The notes beneath the pieces are model-generated. The model saw only the letters and a program-made list of their open reading frames with translations. It was not told where the DNA came from and did no database searches. A program made the position numbers and the translations under genes. This document shows, piece by piece, positions 6,777-9,685 of a stretch of DNA of 9,685 nt. This DNA comes from JAFDXJ01 sp039811225. Its GTDB lineage: Bacteria > Bacteroidota > Bacteroidia > Chitinophagales > Chitinophagaceae. The DNA lies in the NCBI GenBank assembly GCA_039811225.1, contig JBDHYG010000034.1, positions 1 through 9,685 on the forward strand. Reading direction: 5' to 3'. Within the stretch, counting starts at the first letter, position 1, and each line of letters opens with the position of its first letter.

Positions 6777-8796
6777 AAAAAAGAAGAAACAAAAGCCGAT
6801 ACAGCAGGAGAAATTGCTGGAAGGCCGTTTAGAAGTGACCCGATCCGGGCTTGGTTACGTAGTGATACCGGAAAAAGCAGGTGATGTGTTGGTAAGGAAT
6901 GGTGATTTTAATACAGCGATGCATGGAGACCTGGTACGGGTGAAAGTAACTAAAGCAAATGATATCTCCGGGAGGAAAGAAGGGAAGGTAGTTGAGGTGC
7001 TTGAAAGAAAGCAGGTAGAATTTTCCGGCATCATAGAAAAGAGCCGGCATTTTGCTTTTTTCATCCCGGGGAAAGGAAAACAAATCCCGGATTTTTATAT
7101 TCCAAAAGAAAGCCTGAACGGTGCCAAAGATCATGATCATGTCATTGTGAAATTGGTTCAATGGCATAAAAAAGACCGCAACCCGGTAGGTGAGGTACTT
7201 ACTGTTTTATCCGGGCATGATCAGCATGCTTTAGCAATGCAGGAGATAATTATAGAGAATGGATTTGCCCTGCAATTTCCCGATAAGGTGCTGAAAGAAA
7301 CGGTACCGCTCAAGAATACATTTTCCAAAAAAGAAACCCGGCAGCGCCGGGATTTCCGGGAATGCCTCACATTTACAATAGACCCGGTAGATGCTAAAGA
7401 TTTTGATGATGCTATTTCAATTCAGGAAATAGGAAAAGGGCAATATGAAATTGGTGTTCATATAGCGGATGTAAGTCATTATGTACAGCCACAAACAGCG
7501 TTGGATGCTGAAGCGTATGTGCGGGCTACTTCGGTTTATTTGCCAGACAGGGTATATCCTATGTTGCCAGAAAAAATTTCCAATGAACTATGTTCTTTGC
7601 GGCCACATGAAGATAAATATACGTTCTCAGTTTTGTTTCGCACCGGTAACAAAGGTTCCCTGGAACCGATCTGGATGGGTAAAACCATTATCCATTCCGA
7701 TCACCGCTTTACCTATGAAGAAGTGCAACAAATCATAGATACAAAGAAAGGTTTATATAAATCGGAAATTTTATTTTTAAAAAAACTCACACAAAAGATC
7801 CGGGCAGACCGGTTTAAAAAAGGGGCCATTAATTTTTCTTCAGAAGAGATCCGGTTTGTATTGGATGCACAGGCAAGGCCGGTGGAAGTAGTGGTAAAAG
7901 AGAGTGGGGAAGCGCATCAGTTAATAGAAGAGTTGATGTTGCTGGCCAACCGGGCAGTTGCCTCTTTTGTAGCAGCAAAAAAAGTTGATGGGCAGGAAAT
8001 ACCTTTTCCGTACCGGGTGCATGATGCACCGGATGAACAAAAATTATTACCCTTTATCGCATTTGCAAAAAAATTTGGACATGCCTTTGATATTTCTTCC
8101 CCGGAGCGACTGGCCAAAAGTTACAATAAAATGCTGGCAACTATCAAGGGAAAACCGGAACAACATGTATTAGAACAATTAGGTATTCGCACAATGGCCA
8201 AGGCTGCTTATACTGTAGAAAATATCGGTCATTACGGATTAGGTTTTCAACATTATTGTCATTTTACTTCCCCAATACGTCGTTACCCGGATATATTGGC
8301 TCACCGGATATTGTATTCTTTATTGATGAAAAAGCCAATAGCAGATAAAGAAATGGATGAGAAGTGCCGGCATTGCAGTGAACGAGAACGGGCAGCTTTG
8401 GAAGCAGAAAGAGCAGCGAATAAATATAAGCAGGTAGAGTTTATGCTGGAATACCTGGGTGAAATATTTGATGGCGTAATAAGTGGCGTAGCCTCGTTCG
8501 GCATATTTGTCGAAACGATAGCACATAAATGTGAAGGCCTGATACCTATGTCAAACCTGCTTGAATACGATGATTTTAAAATAGTACCCAAGGATTTTTG
8601 CCTGGTGGGCTTACGAACCGGAATCACCTTGCAAATGGGTGAACCCATAAAAATAAGAGTAGCGGCCGCTAATCTCGTTAAAAGGCAACTTGATTATGAA
8701 TGGCTACCTGAAGCAAACATTCCCTTTATCGGGAAACAAGATAGGAAACGAAAGAGCAAAAAAAATAATGAGAAAAAACAGGGAGGAAATTCATAA
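6766..8796 (+). CDS. rnr: Ribonuclease R (RNB-family 3'-5' exoribonuclease)
   Basis: A processive hydrolytic exoribonuclease that degrades structured RNA and helps in rRNA quality control. The 676 residues contain cold-shock/OB domains (about 18-150), the RNB catalytic domain (about 195-515) and a C-terminal S1 domain (about 565-645). The catalytic metal-binding residues are all present in IDPVDAKDFDDA: D206, D212, D214 and D215, matching the spacing in RNase II/R. TSVYLPDRVYPMLPEKISNELCSL (255-278) and HYCHFTSPIRRYPDILAHR (496-514) are strongly conserved family segments. GVISGVASFGIFVE marks the S1 start. Both ends are lysine-rich: SRKKKKKQK at the N-terminus and KQDRKRKSKKNNEKK near the C-terminus. 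It lacks the N-terminal helix-turn-helix extension of the about 813-residue E. coli enzyme, as shorter homologues do. It is the last gene of the compact block; no convincing terminator follows. Confidence 0.95.
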   Translation: MSRKKKKKQKPIQQEKLLEGRLEVTRSGLGYVVIPEKAGDVLVRNGDFNTAMHGDLVRVKVTKANDISGRKEGKVVEVLERKQVEFSGIIEKSRHFAFFIPGKGKQIPDFYIPKESLNGAKDHDHVIVKLVQWHKKDRNPVGEVLTVLSGHDQHALAMQEIIIENGFALQFPDKVLKETVPLKNTFSKKETRQRRDFRECLTFTIDPVDAKDFDDAISIQEIGKGQYEIGVHIADVSHYVQPQTALDAEAYVRATSVYLPDRVYPMLPEKISNELCSLRPHEDKYTFSVLFRTGNKGSLEPIWMGKTIIHSDHRFTYEEVQQIIDTKKGLYKSEILFLKKLTQKIRADRFKKGAINFSSEEIRFVLDAQARPVEVVVKESGEAHQLIEELMLLANRAVASFVAAKKVDGQEIPFPYRVHDAPDEQKLLPFIAFAKKFGHAFDISSPERLAKSYNKMLATIKGKPEQHVLEQLGIRTMAKAAYTVENIGHYGLGFQHYCHFTSPIRRYPDILAHRILYSLLMKKPIADKEMDEKCRHCSERERAALEAERAANKYKQVEFMLEYLGEIFDGVISGVASFGIFVETIAHKCEGLIPMSNLLEYDDFKIVPKDFCLVGLRTGITLQMGEPIKIRVAAANLVKRQLDYEWLPEANIPFIGKQDRKRKSKKNNEKKQGGNS

Positions 8797-8927
8797 ACCA
8801 CTCCTGATTACACTATATAATATACTAAAAAATATTTTAAAAACAAGGTGATTTTTCACACATTATAGAGACAGGGATGTATTTTATTTGTGTTGTAATT
8901 ATTTTTTTAATCTTAAATCGCAACACT

Positions 8928-9685
8928 ATGAAACGATTAACAACACTACTCGTTGCCGTTACCACCCTGTTAATGGCTAACATTCAGCCGGCAAAGGCAC
9001 AATTGACCGACAAAACCTATTGTCCCACTAATTTCTTCCGGATTTGTTTTACAGATGCTTATGGATATAAGTTTCTGTATAAGAATATTGACTTGACCGA
9101 TTGCAATAAAATATATGCAACAGGGGTTATAAAAAATATTACCAGTACTGATTGGGACGCCACCATTTGGGTAGATTTCAGTGGCGGTGGACATACCGGA
9201 AGCGTGGAAATTCATGCAGTAAACCCACTTATGGATGGTTGTGCAAGTGGTTATGTTGATTCATTTATTTATGTAGGCACCATGACAATCAGTAACAGTG
9301 GCGGTGTACGCACTTATTCCGGTGGAGGCAGTTGGACAAATTATTGCTCCGGTTCAGTTTATGGTACCGGCACCTGGTCTGCTTCAGGGCCTTGTGGTGT
9401 AGGTGGTTCTTTTATGCCGCAAATTAATACAGGCGAAAAAACACCGGCTAGAATTGCTGCTTCTGGCTTCCAACTGAAGATTGCACCAAATCCGGTAAAA
9501 AACAATACCAATATTTCTTATGACTTGACTAAAGCTTCATCTGTAAATATTACGATTTACAATATGATGAATCAACCGGTAAAAGTGTTGGTGAATGAAA
9601 ATCAAAGTTCAGGGAACCATATTGCCAATTGGACAGGTGTTTCCAATACCGGAAGCAAAGTGCCAAATGGAATTTACAAAGTGGT
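8928..9685 (+). CDS. Secreted protein with T9SS C-terminal sorting domain (3' truncated)
   Basis: The frame is open from the ATG at 8928 to the last base (252 complete codons), so the stop lies outside the window. Residues 1-24 form a signal peptide: MKRL, a hydrophobic core, then AKA before a likely cleavage at Gln25. The mature part (25-180) is rich in Gly, Ser, Thr and Tyr and has six Cys (32, 40, 59, 105, 140, 156). It contains several Trp/Tyr-containing, probably beta-strand segments such as WDATIWVDFSGGGHTG and YSGGGSWTNYCSGSVYGTGTW; I do not recognise a catalytic family. From about 183 the sequence LKIAPNPVKNNTNISYDL, ITIYNMMNQPVKVLV, NHIANWTG and GSKVPNGIYKV is the type A T9SS sorting domain, which should end about 5-10 residues further on. 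It is predicted to cross the outer membrane through the type IX system and be released or anchored. The upstream 131 bases are AT-rich, with only imperfect promoter matches (for example TTTATTTG at 8883-8890). Confidence 0.88.
   Translation, partial: MKRLTTLLVAVTTLLMANIQPAKAQLTDKTYCPTNFFRICFTDAYGYKFLYKNIDLTDCNKIYATGVIKNITSTDWDATIWVDFSGGGHTGSVEIHAVNPLMDGCASGYVDSFIYVGTMTISNSGGVRTYSGGGSWTNYCSGSVYGTGTWSASGPCGVGGSFMPQINTGEKTPARIAASGFQLKIAPNPVKNNTNISYDLTKASSVNITIYNMMNQPVKVLVNENQSSGNHIANWTGVSNTGSKVPNGIYKV

Noticed and set aside
6829..7167. Antisense open frames within rnr, and similar ones within manA, the DUF3822 gene, rsmD and bioD
   Set aside because: They lie opposite strongly conserved coding sequence, resemble no family, and have low-complexity or Cys/Phe-rich products typical of shadow frames.
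8779..8806. Possible hairpin after the RNase R stop (CAGGgAG with CTCCTG)
   Set aside because: The stem has a bulge, a 15-base loop and no following T-run, so it is not a credible intrinsic terminator.
8797..8927. Promoter matches ahead of the T9SS cargo gene (TTTATTTG at 8883, TATTTTTT at 8900)
   Set aside because: Each has a mismatch to TAnnTTTG and none has a TTG at the right -33 distance; in such AT-rich DNA these are expected by chance.

Overview
The window looks like a chromosomal housekeeping segment of a Bacteroidota bacterium, probably Chitinophagaceae-like, although the family-level placement is inference. The evidence is an AT-leaning composition, a TAnnTTTG-type promoter, starts without convincing Shine-Dalgarno sequences, a DUF3822 gene directly before rsmD, and a secreted protein ending in a type IX secretion (T9SS) sorting domain. 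I saw no phage, transposon, CRISPR, tRNA or rRNA signal, and no gene-free stretch longer than 300 bases.

Layout. Positions 1-405 hold the C-terminal part of a class I mannose-6-phosphate isomerase (manA) that enters from outside the window. A promoter at 466-494 precedes a six-helix membrane protein of the DUF6580 type (512-1084). A strong hairpin terminator (1097-1132) separates it from two convergent minus-strand genes, ribonuclease HI (rnhA, ending at 1177) and a MATE-family transporter (ending at 1683). These two overlap by 22 bases and are probably co-transcribed from the divergent spacer near 3009-3124.

From 3125 to 8796 a compact plus-strand block carries six genes with almost no space between them: DUF3822, rsmD, bioD, 5-formyltetrahydrofolate cyclo-ligase, lpxK and RNase R. 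The junctions are +2, -4, -4, -11 and -11 bases, so translational coupling is likely. The block mixes rRNA methylation, biotin and folate metabolism, lipid A phosphorylation and RNA decay. That is a growth-linked housekeeping operon and not a single pathway.

After a 131-base AT-rich spacer, a gene at 8928 encodes an exported protein with a signal peptide, a Gly/Ser/Tyr-rich, six-cysteine middle that I do not recognise, and a C-terminal T9SS sorting domain. It is cut by the window end.

I found no convincing undescribed multi-gene system. The points most worth a second look are the GPPY form of the RsmD catalytic motif, an in-frame slippery heptamer at the MATE/rnhA overlap, and the unrecognised middle of the T9SS cargo protein.
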